Assembly: GCA_023135015.1 (NCBI GenBank)
Contig: JAGLTZ010000014.1
Coordinates: forward strand, 1 to 5,357
DNA length: 5,357 nucleotides
Source: Candidatus Latescibacterota bacterium
Lineage (GTDB): Bacteria; Blakebacterota; Blakebacteria; Blakebacterales; Blakebacteraceae
Reading direction: 5' to 3'
Part shown: piece after piece, positions 1 through 5,357 of the stretch
Numbering within the stretch: the first letter of the stretch is position 1
Layout of the letters: the number at the start of each line of letters is the position of its first letter
Notes under the pieces: generated by a model
What the model was told of the DNA's origin: nothing
The model's database searches: none
The model's input: the letters and a program-made list of their open reading frames with translations, nothing else
Program-made: the position numbers and the translations under genes

Positions 1-113
1 GCCCTCTGGCTCGGCCGGGCCCAGACTCAACGCCTCGGGTGACAGATACAGGTGCACCCACCATCCGCGGTGCGGATCGCGAACCCGCAGGCCGGCCCCC
101 TATTATCTCACGT
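1..113. other. Left-edge stretch without an assignable gene
   Basis: This stretch lies beyond the probable terminator of the minus-strand genes. No reading frame can be assigned with confidence. On the minus strand one frame is open from base 99 to the window edge (33 codons, just after TAA and TAG codons at 105-100). It has GC-rich third positions and reads plausibly (GWWVHLYLSPEALS in its middle), with a possible GTG start at 57 but no convincing ribosome binding site. On the plus strand, frames entering from the left stop at 40-42 (TGA) and 113-115 (TAA), and either could be the tail of a convergent gene. The sequence does not decide between these. Confidence 0.3.
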
Positions 114-137
114 AAAAAAAAGTACTCCAATGTACTT
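114..137 (-). terminator. Probable Rho-independent terminator of the minus-strand gene cluster
   Basis: Read on the minus strand, AAGTAC (137-132), a six-base loop ATTGGA and GTACTT (125-120) form a perfect 6-bp stem. The stem is followed directly by more T residues down to base 114. It starts two bases after the TGA stop (141-139) of the propeller gene. The position and T-run fit an intrinsic terminator. The stem is short and AT-rich, so termination may be inefficient. Confidence 0.6.
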
Positions 138-138
138 C

Positions 139-1416
139 TCACCGGCCGGAGCCGAACCACTCCTGCCAGGTCACCTCGCGCGCATCCTCTCCCTCTCCGG
201 CCAGATACCTGATCCTGTAAGAGCTCAGCATCGCGTTTCCCAGCTCATCCTCAAGCGCCACGTAAAGGGTATCCCCCGCGATCTGGAAGATCTCGCTGAA
301 CTGTGTGAACGGCTGCCTCGCCATGTATGTACCATCCCGGCCGTATATCTCCAGCCAGTAGACCCGGTTCTCATCGGGGATGGTTACAAGGATGAAACCC
401 CTGCGGTCGAAGTCGTAGATCCCCACGTACGCCGGTCTGTGTTCGGGGAATTCCAGGTACTGAACGGCCGCGTTTGCGATCCCGGGTTCATTGTACCTCT
501 CCCACCGGCGGATGTTCATGTCGATGATCTCCCGCCGATCCGCCTCTGTGAGCAGTGACGGTGGACCTTCGCGCTCGATGCGGCGCACCTCCTTCCCCAT
601 GGAGTTGTAGAGTGAGAAACTGTACTCAAAATCGGGGCCCGCCAGGAGCTCTCCGTGCACGGTCACATTGAAGATCAGGGAGGGTTCGGGCACCTGCGCG
701 TCCATCCTGCCCAGCCATTCCGGCCGGCTGATGCCGGTCACGTCCCCCAGAGCGGCATCCAGCCTGTCGATCAGCAGGTTGACCGGTTCGAACGATCTGT
801 CGAAGACCCCCCACCTGAAAACGATTTCCTCCCTCTCCCGGACCCAGCTGTGGTAGATGGCGAAGAGCCTCTCCGAACCCAGCATGGACGCGCGCCTGAA
901 GCCGGGGTGGGGGTATACGATCATGTCCAGGAAATCCCCGGTCTCCGCGTCGAAGAGGACCGTCCTGCGGTTCTGTTCGTCGCTAGCGTGAATAACACCC
1001 TCGGGGGTGAGGCCCATCCAGGCGACCTCCAGGAACTCGCCCGGCCCGGCTCCCCTGCGCCCCATCGAGAAGAGGAAGTTCCAATCGGCGTCGTATTTGA
1101 GGATGCGGTACTGGGGCGCGTCGTTGATGAAAATGGAGCCGTCGGGACCTATCGCCACACTGCCCAGGGCGAACCTGAAGTCGGGGTCTTCCTCATTTCC
1201 AGGATAATCCCTTATATGTTCGAAATCGAGGCGTCGCGGCTTGCCGTGCAGGGTGAGAGGGTTCTCTGGATTGGAGACCACCTCCACCCCCTCCACAATG
1301 CTCCTGACTACCTCCCTCTGGGGGGAGGAGCAGGCGGGTGTGAAGAGTAGAAGGGCGGGCAGGAGGCAGAGAATCTGTCGGAGTGATCGGTGGATACACT
1401 GCAGGGGGTAGGCCAT
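139..1416 (-). CDS. Six-bladed beta-propeller lipoprotein
   Basis: A 425-residue secreted protein of the six-bladed beta-propeller (NHL-like) type. The N-terminus has basic residues (R10, R13), a hydrophobic stretch (about 15-26) and a cysteine at 29 followed by Ser-Ser, which looks like a lipoprotein signal peptide. The lipobox TPAC is imperfect, with Thr where Leu is usual. The clearest blade is at about 84-127: GSVAIGPDGSIFIND, then RILKYDADWNFLFSMG and GRRGAGPGEF, a pattern typical of these propellers. Weaker blade-like strands continue to about residue 405 (for example YVGIYDFDRRGFILV at 330-344). The ATG at 1416 was chosen because the signal peptide begins there; a weak GAGAAG lies 10 bases upstream. 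It is 54 bp downstream of the TIGR03545-type gene on the same strand, so co-transcription is likely. Such proteins are usually envelope-attached binding or scaffold proteins. The ligand is unknown and no catalytic residues can be named. Confidence 0.8.
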   Translation of the reverse strand: MAYPLQCIHRSLRQILCLLPALLLFTPACSSPQREVVRSIVEGVEVVSNPENPLTLHGKPRRLDFEHIRDYPGNEEDPDFRFALGSVAIGPDGSIFINDAPQYRILKYDADWNFLFSMGRRGAGPGEFLEVAWMGLTPEGVIHASDEQNRRTVLFDAETGDFLDMIVYPHPGFRRASMLGSERLFAIYHSWVREREEIVFRWGVFDRSFEPVNLLIDRLDAALGDVTGISRPEWLGRMDAQVPEPSLIFNVTVHGELLAGPDFEYSFSLYNSMGKEVRRIEREGPPSLLTEADRREIIDMNIRRWERYNEPGIANAAVQYLEFPEHRPAYVGIYDFDRRGFILVTIPDENRVYWLEIYGRDGTYMARQPFTQFSEIFQIAGDTLYVALEDELGNAMLSSYRIRYLAGEGEDAREVTWQEWFGSGR

Positions 1417-1470
1417 CGGGGTTCAGCTTCTCATTTTTTCACTATTTCTGTGCCAGTGTAGTTATCGGGG

Positions 1471-3288
1471 CTATTTATCCGGCGGGATAATGCCCGCCGG
1501 AAGCCGCTCGGTGAGGTTCCCTATACGGGCTTGCAACTCTGCGCGTACTTCATCCAGCTGGCGCTGGAACTCAGCCAGCCGTTCCTCCACTTCCGACTCA
1601 ACAGCCTCCGCCCTGTTTCTTGCATCCGCCACGAACGACTCTATCCTCAGGTTCACCTCGGAGCGGACGCGGGCCTCGGTGCGGCGGATCTGGTCGCCGA
1701 GCTGGCTTTCGAGTCCACGGGCAAGTTCCCCTGCTACGTTCGACCGCACGCTCAGGTCGAATCGGGAGGGTGTCCCAGCTATCTCCACATCTATCACTAC
1801 CGAGTTCAGACCGGATATGGTGCGCCAGACGAATTCTATGACACCGCTTTTGTCCGTCGTTGATTCCCATGTCACGCTCGGGCAGTTCCACTGCATGGCT
1901 GCATCCAGTCTCTCCCCGGCGCGCACCAGTCTCAGGCTGACCATACCGGTACCCAGATCGAGATTTCCTCCGACCGAACCGAGGGATACCTCACCCATTC
2001 CCATTCCCTCTCTGGTGACCGTGAGTGAATCGACCGCGAGAGGGGTAGTGTGGTCGAGATGGGCGGCGGCACGTATTCTGCGCTCGCCCTCCGCCCCGCT
2101 CGCACGGTCGAGTGAGAGCGTGGTCGGTTCACCGTATACGGCGGGATCGGAGTTGAGGCCGTTAATCAGCAGCAGGTAATCCTCCCTGCTCCCCTCCTCT
2201 CCGAGGGAAAGGGAGATCTCCGCGAACTGGAGCAGGAAAGCCGGATATGACCGCCGCCGGGGGAAGTGAACGGTGGTGCCCGACATGCGCACCCTCTCCG
2301 GTCCAGCCCGTTGCCTTGTCTTGAGGCCGGGTGGGGCGTACTGTTCGATCTTGTCCAGTATGTTCAGGTAGGGCCGCAGGTTGTCCAACGCCATCTCTGC
2401 GAAGAGTGCAGGCCCGATATCGGGTGCTCCCAGCGAAGGTATCTGCAGCAACGTTCGGGCGTAGCGGTAATCGGCCGCGCGTGTCTCGTCGAGGCCTGAG
2501 ATACCTTCCTTCAGGTATCCGATGCCCTCTTCGATGTCCGACCGAAGGCTCTGCAGGTTGTCCCGCTTTTGCTCCAGGCTGTGGGTCAGGTCGCGGGCGG
2601 TATTGTATGTCTTGGTGATCTCTCGTATCTGTCTCAATCCGAGATTGCGCAGATTGAGATTCTGCAGTCTTTCGATTACGACCCTGGCAGTATCGATTTC
2701 GGCCTGCAGGTCGAGCGACCTGATCTGCTCGCTCCACATTCGACCGGTTGAGTCCGCGGCCTCTGATATATTGCGGGCCAGCCTTATGGTCGCCAGACTG
2801 TCGTTCTTTATCTCGGTGATGTTCACCGCCTCTCCCAGGCCCTCCAGGCTGAGATCTGGGATGGGAAGGTTCTCTATCCACTCACCAAAACGGCCCGCAA
2901 CCGCCCCGGTGCTCTCTACCCTCCTGGTCAGTTCTCCCGATTCGGTCCTTGGGGTTCCGAAGCGCACCCCCCGGACCGCCAGGGTATCCACAACTATCTT
3001 CTTCTGCAGCAGTGCTGTCAGGCGCAGGTCCGCAACCGCTTCTTCCACTTCGATTAGATTGGTCATGGGCGCTTCAGGATCGGCCACCTCTATTCTGTGA
3101 AGATGCAGGCTTCCCGCAAGGAGCCTGATGTCGGCCGATTCCACGTCCACACGTGCGCCGGTGATCTGCGAGCCCGCGAATTCGATCCCCCTCCGTACAA
3201 TACCGTCGAGGAGGAATAGCCAGAACACGGCCAGCAGGACCAGCAGCAGGCAGAGGGGAACGATCGCTTTCCATCTGAACAGCTTCAT
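1471..3288 (-). CDS. TIGR03545-family protein, membrane-anchored with AsmA-like N-terminus and coiled coils
   Basis: A 605-residue protein recognised from its overall pattern and its partner gene as the uncharacterised TIGR03545 family, known from outer-membrane bacteria and usually paired with TIGR03546. In order: a short basic N-terminus (K2, R5, K7); one membrane helix at about 9-28; an AsmA/DUF748-like beta region at about 45-113 (VDVESADIRLLAGSLHLHRI, then ADLRLTALLQKKIVVDTLAV); a long charged helical, probably coiled-coil stretch at about 170-270; a conserved-looking block at about 318-362 (APPGLKTRQR, HFPRRRSYPAFLLQFAEISL); beta-rich sequence to about 515; and a second coiled coil at about 525-595 rich in Glu and Arg. 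The anchor orientation suggests that most of the protein is periplasmic. AsmA-like proteins are linked to lipid transport or outer-membrane assembly, so an envelope role is inferred, not shown. The ATG lies three bases after the stop of the upstream gene, with only a weak GGAA in front, which suggests translational coupling. Confidence 0.82.
   Translation of the reverse strand: MKLFRWKAIVPLCLLLVLLAVFWLFLLDGIVRRGIEFAGSQITGARVDVESADIRLLAGSLHLHRIEVADPEAPMTNLIEVEEAVADLRLTALLQKKIVVDTLAVRGVRFGTPRTESGELTRRVESTGAVAGRFGEWIENLPIPDLSLEGLGEAVNITEIKNDSLATIRLARNISEAADSTGRMWSEQIRSLDLQAEIDTARVVIERLQNLNLRNLGLRQIREITKTYNTARDLTHSLEQKRDNLQSLRSDIEEGIGYLKEGISGLDETRAADYRYARTLLQIPSLGAPDIGPALFAEMALDNLRPYLNILDKIEQYAPPGLKTRQRAGPERVRMSGTTVHFPRRRSYPAFLLQFAEISLSLGEEGSREDYLLLINGLNSDPAVYGEPTTLSLDRASGAEGERRIRAAAHLDHTTPLAVDSLTVTREGMGMGEVSLGSVGGNLDLGTGMVSLRLVRAGERLDAAMQWNCPSVTWESTTDKSGVIEFVWRTISGLNSVVIDVEIAGTPSRFDLSVRSNVAGELARGLESQLGDQIRRTEARVRSEVNLRIESFVADARNRAEAVESEVEERLAEFQRQLDEVRAELQARIGNLTERLPAGIIPPDK
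1478..1501 (-). repeat. Strong GC-rich hairpin overlapping the 3' end of the TIGR03545-type gene
   Basis: CCGGCGGG (1479-1486) and CCCGCCGG (1493-1500) are perfect inverted copies around a six-base spacer. An outer T-A pair (1478/1501) extends the stem to 9 bp. The element covers the codons for the last residues (around PAGIIPP) and ends four bases before the TAG stop (1473-1471). No T-run follows on either strand, so it does not look like a normal intrinsic terminator. It could limit 3'-to-5' mRNA decay or reduce read-through into the propeller gene. Confidence 0.6.
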
Positions 3289-3291
3289 CGT

Positions 3292-3807
3292 CTATTCCGG
3301 CCTGAAGAGACGGTAGAGCTTGTACAGCTTGGAAGTTTTAACCGCTTTGAAGAGTTTGGTCTTCGCCAGTCTGTCGTAGAGGTGTTCGCGGTATTTGATG
3401 ACTCCGATTCGGGCGGTGAAGAAGATCGGGACGGCCAGGACCGTCCAACCCACGAAGCTTCCCAGCACGACGGTGTTGTTGAAACTGGTCAGCGCGATGA
3501 TCGGTGTGTTGTAACCTGCGGTCCAGATCGGTGCCAGGGAGGGCTGGAGCAGCAGCCACCGGCCTATCTCGTGGAATTGGGGATCGAGCAGAAATCCCAC
3601 AGGGACGAAGAGCATCCAGCCCAGCATCACCCCCGGGATCGAGACGCACGTTATTATCGCCAGTGCGATCAGCGCCAGGTTGTGGAGGCTCATCAGCGGA
3701 GTCAGGCCCACGACCGCGCCGATCGCGATACCGGCCGCGATCTGGTTCGGCGTCCCCTCAGAGTTGAGGGTTTTGATGAGCTTCTGTATCAGTGCGAGCA
3801 GCGGCAT
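3292..3807 (-). CDS. DUF2062 / TIGR03546-family inner-membrane protein
   Basis: A 171-residue integral membrane protein. It matches the pattern of the TIGR03546 branch of DUF2062: LIKTLNSEGTPNQIAAGIAIG near the N-terminus (about 10-30), GLTPLMSLHN (34-43), a long hydrophobic stretch (about 43-74), LLDPQFHEIGRWLL (73-86), and YNTPIIALTSFNNTVVLGSF (99-118) leading into a last hydrophobic helix (about 112-133). The tail is basic (RLAKTKLFKAVKTSKLYKLY) and probably cytoplasmic. Molecular function is unknown for the family. The ATG at 3807 gives the family-like start MPLLALIQKL. An in-frame TTG at 3825 would add six residues but has no ribosome binding site. A weak GGAAG lies 11 bases before the ATG. 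The TAG stop is three bases upstream of the next start, so the two genes are very likely translated together and their products may interact. Confidence 0.85.
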   Translation of the reverse strand: MPLLALIQKLIKTLNSEGTPNQIAAGIAIGAVVGLTPLMSLHNLALIALAIITCVSIPGVMLGWMLFVPVGFLLDPQFHEIGRWLLLQPSLAPIWTAGYNTPIIALTSFNNTVVLGSFVGWTVLAVPIFFTARIGVIKYREHLYDRLAKTKLFKAVKTSKLYKLYRLFRPE

Positions 3808-3909
3808 GCATGCATGATCTTCCAACCGGCGGTTGAAGTCCAGCAGAACGATGTTGCCTGGTCGGAATTAGTGGGTGCAGGCTGGCCCGGCGGCCCTGGA
3901 ATCGGCCTG

Positions 3910-3925
3910 AACCGGAGGACCGGTT
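3910..3925 (-). repeat. Short perfect hairpin just after the amrS stop
   Basis: AACCGG (3910-3915) and CCGGTT (3920-3925) form a perfect 6-bp stem with a four-base loop. On the minus strand it begins four bases after the TGA stop of amrS (3932-3930). No T-run follows, so a standard intrinsic terminator is not supported. It may be a weak or factor-assisted terminator, or an mRNA-processing hairpin between amrS and the envelope genes. The rest of the 122-bp gap (3808-3929) shows no gene. Confidence 0.45.
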
Positions 3926-3929
3926 ATTC

Positions 3930-4967
3930 TCAACCAGGTTTGAAAGACAGGGCCTGCTGCTGGGTCCAGACCCCCGGGATCTTATGACCGCACGAGGCGC
4001 ACCCGCCATCTCTGAGCCCGGACAGATCGGTCCTGTAACCTACACGGTGGATGACCACCTTCCCGCATGAAGGGCAGTAGGTGTGCTCGGCCTCGTGTAT
4101 CGGCACGTTGCCGATATATACGTACTGGAGACCGGCATCCATCGCGACCCGGCGGGCCCTCTCGAGTGTCTCGATCGGTGTGGGGGGAAGGTTCTTCAGG
4201 CGGTAGGTGGGGTAGAAGCGGGAGAAATGGAGAGGAACTTCCTCTCCCATGTGTGAGACAATCCAGCGGGACATTTCCCCTATCTCTTCGGTCGAATCGT
4301 TCAGGGTCGGGATGATCAGAACCACGATCTCTGTATGGATTCTGATATCGGTGAGTATCTCGAGGGCTTTGAGCACGGGTTCCAGGCGACCCGCGCACTG
4401 ATCCCGGTAGAAGGTTTCCGTGAATGCCTTCAGGTCGATCTTTACCCCGGTCAGGTGCTGGCAGAGCTCTCTCAGGGGTTCCTCATGGATATATCCATTC
4501 GAGATGATGACGCTGCCGATACCGTTCTCGCGGCCCACGGCGGCAGTATCGTGCATGTACTCGTAGAAGATGACCGGTTCCGAGTAGGTATAGGCGATAG
4601 TCGGATGGCCCTCGCTGCGGGCCATACGTACCAGATTCTCCGGTGGAACCGTCACGGTCTGTACCTGCTCGGGTCTGAACTGGCTGATCTCCCAGTTCTG
4701 GCAGAACTTGCACTCGAAGTTGCACCCGGCCGTGGCCACCGAAAGCGCCGTCGTGCCCGGCAGGTAGTGAAACAGCGGCTTTTTTTCGATGGGGTCGCTG
4801 TTTTCGGCAACCAGCCGACCGTACACCAGGCTGTACAGCTTACCCCCCTGATTTTTCCGCACCCTGCAGAAACCTCGCTTCCCCTCCTTTATATGACAGT
4901 GTTGGTTGCATAACCCGCAGACAACCTCATTTTCCTGCCCGGGCTGATAAAACATGGCTTCTTTCAT
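3930..4967 (-). CDS. amrS: AmmeMemoRadiSam system radical SAM enzyme AmrS
   Basis: A 345-residue radical SAM protein related to pyruvate formate-lyase activating enzymes. The N-terminal block has four cysteines (C17, C20, C24, C34) in the pattern CGLCNQHCHIKEGKRGFCRVR, typical of the family. The radical SAM cluster motif CxxxCxxC is GCNFECKFCQNW (C82, C86, C89), which would bind a 4Fe-4S cluster and S-adenosylmethionine. Other family segments are AYTYSEPVIFYEY (125-137), IISNGYIHEEPL (154-165), GVKIDLKAF (174-182), LIIPTLND (217-224), PLHFSRFYPTYRL (245-257) and YIGNV (284-288). The C-terminus has a zinc-ribbon-like pair, CPSC (298-301) and CASC (323-326). The system normally also contains AMMECR1-like and Memo-like proteins, which are not in this window. 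Its substrate is not established. The ATG at 4967 is chosen over an upstream in-frame GTG (5030) because AAGGAGG lies seven bases before it and the family start follows. Confidence 0.93.
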   Translation of the reverse strand: MKEAMFYQPGQENEVVCGLCNQHCHIKEGKRGFCRVRKNQGGKLYSLVYGRLVAENSDPIEKKPLFHYLPGTTALSVATAGCNFECKFCQNWEISQFRPEQVQTVTVPPENLVRMARSEGHPTIAYTYSEPVIFYEYMHDTAAVGRENGIGSVIISNGYIHEEPLRELCQHLTGVKIDLKAFTETFYRDQCAGRLEPVLKALEILTDIRIHTEIVVLIIPTLNDSTEEIGEMSRWIVSHMGEEVPLHFSRFYPTYRLKNLPPTPIETLERARRVAMDAGLQYVYIGNVPIHEAEHTYCPSCGKVVIHRVGYRTDLSGLRDGGCASCGHKIPGVWTQQQALSFKPG

Positions 4968-4974
4968 TGTGTTG

Positions 4975-4981
4975 CCTCCTT
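4975..4981 (-). promoter_or_regulatory. Ribosome binding site that fixes the amrS start
   Basis: On the minus strand AAGGAGG lies seven bases before the ATG at 4967. It rules in favour of that start over the GTG at 5030, which has no comparable site and would add 21 residues unlike the family N-terminus. Confidence 0.9.
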
Positions 4982-5010
4982 GATGGCCTGAAGCTGTGGT
5001 GCATAATTTG

Positions 5011-5028
5011 GAGAAATTATTTTTTCTC
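5011..5028. repeat. Inverted repeat upstream of amrS
   Basis: GAGAAA (5011-5016) and TTTCTC (5023-5028) are perfect inverted copies around a six-base spacer. It sits 44 bases upstream of the amrS start, in the AT-rich divergent region. It could be an operator or a small hairpin in the amrS leader. No convincing sigma-70 promoter for amrS was found on the minus strand, so its relation to the transcription start is unknown. Confidence 0.35.
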
Positions 5029-5063
5029 ACTTGTAACTGACTTTTGATAACATAAATCTTGTG

Positions 5064-5084
5064 CTAATAAAAACCTATTATTAG
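5064..5084. repeat. AT-rich inverted repeat, operator-like, in the divergent intergenic region
   Basis: CTAATAA (5064-5070) and TTATTAG (5078-5084) are perfect 7-bp inverted copies separated by seven bases, 21 bp in all. The size and centre-to-centre spacing (14 bp between half-sites) suit binding by a dimeric regulator. The site lies between two divergent genes and could control either. No known regulator consensus was recognised. Confidence 0.4.
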
Positions 5085-5130
5085 AGGAGAAAAAAAAACG
5101 CATATGTGGCGCAATGAAATTAATATTTAC

Positions 5131-5157
5131 TTGACTCAACCAGGCACAATATATAGT
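5131..5157 (+). promoter_or_regulatory. Candidate sigma-70-type promoter of the Gly-rich protein gene
   Basis: TTGACT (5131-5136, five of six matches to the -35 consensus) is followed after 15 bases by TATAGT (5152-5157, five of six matches to the -10 consensus). The spacing is two bases shorter than optimal, which often marks a promoter that needs an activator or is weak. It would give a leader of about 55-60 bases before the ATG at 5221. Confidence 0.5.
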
Positions 5158-5158
5158 G
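5145..5158. promoter_or_regulatory. Imperfect palindrome over the -10 element, possible operator
   Basis: CACAATATATAGTG reads the same on both strands at 12 of 14 positions and covers the candidate -10 box. A repressor bound here would block the promoter. A second pair of inverted hexamers, CTCAAC (5135-5140) and GTTGAG (5171-5176), flanks it. Because the region is AT-rich, part of this symmetry could be chance. Confidence 0.35.
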
Positions 5159-5204
5159 TTTTCAGGTATAGTTGAGGAAATTATTTCGTCCCCGTTTCTA
5201 AAAA

Positions 5205-5213
5205 TAAGGAGGT
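5205..5213 (+). promoter_or_regulatory. Very strong ribosome binding site of the Gly-rich protein gene
   Basis: TAAGGAGGT matches nine bases of the usual anti-Shine-Dalgarno complement without a mismatch. The GGAGG core ends eight bases before the ATG at 5221. It fixes the start and suggests efficient translation. Confidence 0.85.
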
Positions 5214-5220
5214 AAGTAAA

Positions 5221-5357
5221 ATGCCAAGAGGAAATGGAACAGGACCAAGAGGTCAGGGAGCTGGAACAGGTAAAGGCACAGGGCGAGGTGGCAGTGGCCA
5301 GGGCCGAAGAGGAGGGTTTGCGGCAGGACCGGGCGGTTATTGCTTTATCGTGATTTT
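5221..5357 (+). CDS. Glycine-rich small protein, MPRGNGTGP type, cut by the window edge
   Basis: Only the first 45 codons are present, with no stop before the right edge. The protein opens MPRGNGTGPRGQGAG, and almost every second residue is glycine up to residue 32. It continues FAAGPGGYC (33-41) and then FIVI. Proteins with this opening (DUF5320-like and relatives) are small, often end in cysteine-rich metal-binding segments, and in many anaerobes lie beside NifX/NifB-like iron-molybdenum cofactor proteins or MinD-type ATPases with ferredoxin domains. That assignment rests on the N-terminus alone. The hydrophobic residues after C41 differ from the cysteine-rich continuation I would expect in relatives. 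The codons favour AGA and GGA, unlike the GC-rich codons of the minus-strand genes. Transcription is divergent from amrS, with a candidate promoter and a very strong ribosome binding site. Confidence 0.65.
   Translation, partial: MPRGNGTGPRGQGAGTGKGTGRGGSGQGRRGGFAAGPGGYCFIVI

Noticed and set aside
655..1350. Plus-strand open frame of 231 codons opposite the propeller gene
   Set aside because: The minus strand encodes a signal peptide and propeller repeats, and the antisense frame has no ribosome binding site or recognisable motif.
1438..1460. TGGCAC on the minus strand upstream of the propeller gene as a sigma-54 -24 element
   Set aside because: The required GC-containing -12 element is absent at the proper distance.
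1490..2179. Long plus-strand open frame of 229 codons opposite the TIGR03545-type gene
   Set aside because: It lies wholly within a well-supported minus-strand gene, has a low-complexity Ser/Arg-rich product, and is explained by the GC-rich codon pattern on the other strand.
4335..4913. Plus-strand open frame of 192 codons opposite amrS
   Set aside because: amrS is certain from its cysteine motifs, and the antisense product shows no recognisable domain.
4968..5030. 21-residue N-terminal extension of AmrS from a GTG at 5030
   Set aside because: No ribosome binding site in front of the GTG, while AAGGAGG sits seven bases before the ATG at 4967. The extra residues do not look like the family start.
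5043..5057. TTGAT half-site resembling an FNR/CRP box
   Set aside because: The second half-site does not match, so only one half of the palindrome is present in AT-rich sequence.
1..5357. CRISPR array, insertion sequence, tRNA or rRNA
   Set aside because: No regularly spaced repeats, no transposase-like reading frame with terminal repeats, and no tRNA cloverleaf or rRNA-like segment was seen on either strand.

Overview
The window looks like a piece of chromosome from a GC-rich, Gram-negative-type (outer-membrane) bacterium, probably anaerobic. The outer membrane is inferred from a predicted lipoprotein and from a TIGR03546/TIGR03545-type pair, families known from outer-membrane bacteria. The anaerobic guess rests on a radical SAM enzyme and on a Gly-rich small protein of a kind common in anaerobes. 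Six-bladed beta-propeller lipoproteins are frequent in Bacteroidota, Gemmatimonadota, Latescibacterota and related candidate phyla, so a member of that broad group is a reasonable but unproven guess.

Layout. Four genes lie on the minus strand, read from right to left: amrS (4967-3930), a DUF2062/TIGR03546-type membrane protein (3807-3292), a large TIGR03545-type membrane-anchored protein with an AsmA-like N-terminus (3288-1471), and a beta-propeller lipoprotein (1416-139). A short hairpin followed by a T-run (137-114) probably ends this unit. On the plus strand a divergent gene begins at 5221 and encodes a glycine-rich small protein that runs off the right edge. The 253-bp AT-rich space between the divergent starts (4968-5220) holds a promoter-like element for the plus-strand gene and several inverted repeats. 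The leftmost ~110 bases hold no gene that can be assigned with confidence.

How the genes relate. The membrane pair is tightly coupled: three bases separate the stop of the first from the start of the second. In known genomes these two families are usually paired. The DUF2062 protein is a small inner-membrane protein. Its partner has one N-terminal membrane anchor, an AsmA-like beta-rich start and two long helical/coiled-coil stretches, so it probably extends into the periplasm. The following propeller lipoprotein is 54 bp away and could be part of the same envelope function, but this is inference. AmrS is the radical SAM member of the AmmeMemoRadiSam system. Its usual partners (AMMECR1-like and Memo-like proteins) are not in this window, and the 122-bp gap with a hairpin after its stop may separate it from the envelope genes.

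No mobile element, CRISPR array, tRNA or rRNA was recognised. The most interesting unexplored biology is the uncharacterised membrane pair and its possible lipoprotein partner. The inverted repeats in the divergent intergenic region come second.
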